Positions 62,301 through 64,000 of a stretch of 64,000 nucleotides of DNA are shown piece after piece (within the stretch, counting starts at the first letter, position 1; the number at the start of each line of letters is the position of its first letter). The position numbers were made by a program, and so were the translations under genes. Location of the stretch: positions 13,144,001-13,208,000 of the forward strand of contig NC_134932.1 in the NCBI RefSeq assembly GCF_051020765.1. Reading direction: 5' to 3'. The notes beneath the pieces are model-generated. The model did no database searches, was not told where the DNA came from, and worked only from the letters and a program-made list of their open reading frames with translations. This DNA is from Lasioglossum baleicum. Taxonomy: Eukaryota > Arthropoda > Insecta > Hymenoptera > Halictidae.

Positions 62301-64000
62301 TCCCCTGAAGGCAATCAGATCAACAGGTCAATCAATTTCAAATAACGAGTTCTATTGTGCTGGCATATGTTGACAAAACTAGAGCGTTCGTGCAATTTCT
62401 ACGAATGTATAAAATTAGTAAAGGAAGGAAGAACTTTTTTCAGTGATAACTTTAATAAGTCAAAGATGAAACAACAGTGTGCCGAAACTCTTTTAATATT
62501 TCCTTCATTTCACATTGCACGCGCTCCAGTATTTCATAACTTTAACAACAAACAGATAACTTTCATGCTTCCGTAGCAAATGCTTCGCAAAACAGTTACT
62601 CCGCTAGGAACGGTAAAAATATTATTTGCGACGAATAATTTTGCAGTAGACAAGAGAAATATCTGCTTGGTTAATTTTTTTGAAGCAACCTGGTCAAATC
62701 AAAATTTACATAAGTCAAATTTTCAAAACTTTCAAATCTCAACTTCGTATGTAACTCGATGAGCTCTGTCTGAAAAACTTGCATATACTCTTTCAAAGAA
62801 GCGTAGAAAATTCTCATGGAGATAAAATCGATTCTCGTCTGCTGGAAGAGGAGAGAATTTTTTCTTCAAAGAACTTCTTTCCGCAGAGTAGGAACGGAAA
62901 AAAAGAAAATCGTTGAGTAAGACGCGGTGGCTGGAGTGCTTGCTGCGGATAAGACACAAAGTGGGTAACAGAGGCGTGGAAAGGGAAAGGGTGATCTTGG
63001 ACGAGGAAGGAGCGAAGGAAAAAGGTGCTCTGTGTGGTTCGCGGAACAATAGACCAACGTCGTGCGCGACCCTTCAATCTTCTGCAGGACCTAGGCGCGT
63101 CGTCAGCAACGCAATAAAATACTAAAAGGTTGTAAAATAAAACGCGACGGGGCGTTGTCAGTCTCCGAAGGGAGAACGAAATGAAATCCTGTCTCTAATA
63201 GAAGAGAGTTCACCGAAAGTGGATGATACTCCTCGAGGACTATGGCCTCTTCTGAATGTCGCAGGAAAATCTCAAGCGAGATAGGTCTTTGACAGAATTG
63301 TGGTTCGTACTTGGTTTTCTCATTTATGCTCAAACTTGAAGAGACGAAGAAGACAAAGTGTGAATATTCGCTCAAAGATGTTGATACTTGTTCAATCGTC
63401 AGGTACATCGTGCACTAATCTGGAAAAGTAGAAACAGCGAGCATTGGTCAGACAGATTCGACAGAATTCACGTCGAACTTTTCGAGTCACGGTCGAGGGA
63501 TGTTCCAAGAAAAAACGTCGTTGTTTTCGATTTGCTTGCTCGATTCGCATGCGAATGTTAGCTGTTTCCAGCATCTATTGACAGAGCACAGGATAAAGAA
63601 ACTCCAGGGACTGGGAACGCAGAGAAACTGTCGACATTTGATATCTCGGCAGAGCAAAAAATTCCGAATCCTCTCAGATAAACAGCAATATCCCCTGGGG
63701 TTGTTTCGACTTAGGGGAGGGCTCGCATGGAAATTACGTTATCACCGCAATCGAGGCGACGCGACGCGACGCGACGCGACGTCCTCGTTCCTGATGTGAG
63801 TTCTCCTCTTCTATCAAACTTCCAATGGAGCGTGTTCTAGTCAATTAACCGCTACGACATTTTATTGTCGGAAAATGCGTTTTCTAAAATGAAATTCTCC
63901 CATTCTACACTTTTTTAATGCATGTAAGTTTTTAACAATTTTTTGCGTTCCTCTTTATCATTTCGTTACTCTAAGCCATTTTTAAAAATAAATTAAAATA
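59396..64000. other. Non-coding stretch, no gene seen
   Basis: It contains a (GCGAC)5 repeat at 63,756-63,780 and a short GT run near 61,000-61,015. Open frames of about 60-160 codons have no domains, and overlapping frames on both strands are equally long, which points to GC-driven chance. Confidence 0.45.
63756..63780. repeat. (GCGAC)5 pentanucleotide microsatellite
   Basis: Five exact GCGAC units, CpG-dense, in non-coding DNA. Confidence 0.95.

Noticed and set aside
1..64000. tRNA or rRNA genes
   Set aside because: No convincing A-box and B-box pair with a cloverleaf, and no rRNA-like segment, was found by eye on either strand.

Overview
The window looks like nuclear DNA from an insect, most likely a hymenopteran (ant, bee or wasp). 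Three things point that way: the gene set (TESK/center-divider kinase, nucleostemin, an insect-type arylalkylamine N-acetyltransferase, a CCAP-receptor-like exon), short GT-AG introns beside very long ones, and CpG-rich AT/GC-mixed non-coding DNA. The order is an inference from sequence character; no database was searched. There are no bacterial operons, RNA genes or CRISPR arrays. Most of the 64 kb is non-coding.

Layout. From 1 to about 21.7 kb there is no convincing exon; this is probably intron or 3' flank of the minus-strand kinase gene. It carries a decayed Helitron/Helentron-like element (about 3.48-4.85 kb), several old degenerate direct repeats, and two palindromic MITEs side by side (17,050-17,389 and 17,562-18,072). 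A large exon of a TESK-type kinase gene lies on the minus strand at 21,696-23,021. A divergent spacer of about 6.6 kb follows and ends in a hAT-type MITE (29,171-29,503). The complete eight-exon nucleostemin-like GTPase gene is on the plus strand at 29,666-32,112. A complete four-exon GNAT acetyltransferase gene is on the plus strand at 33,563-37,169. About 9 kb of spacer contains two degenerate tandem arrays. The probable first coding exon of a CCAP-receptor-like GPCR is at 46,278-46,433 (+). The remaining 17.5 kb shows no exon and may be that gene's long first intron. It contains a TTAA-flanked MITE (49,385-49,928), a copy of a degenerate 20-bp repeat family, a fold-back element (58,186-58,885) and a possible second Transib-like remnant (58,999-59,390).

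How the genes relate. They do not form a functional cluster: a cytoskeletal/testis-type kinase, a nucleolar ribosome-biogenesis GTPase, an amine or polyamine acetyltransferase and a neuropeptide receptor simply sit side by side. I found no new multi-gene system. The most striking signal is the 511-bp palindromic MITE at 17,562. Its ends begin with CACAGTG, the heptamer of V(D)J recombination signals, and it is flanked by a CGGCG duplication, the pattern of Transib transposons. Other leads are the repeat-rich N-terminal extension of the TESK homologue and the hAT MITE directly upstream of the nucleostemin gene.
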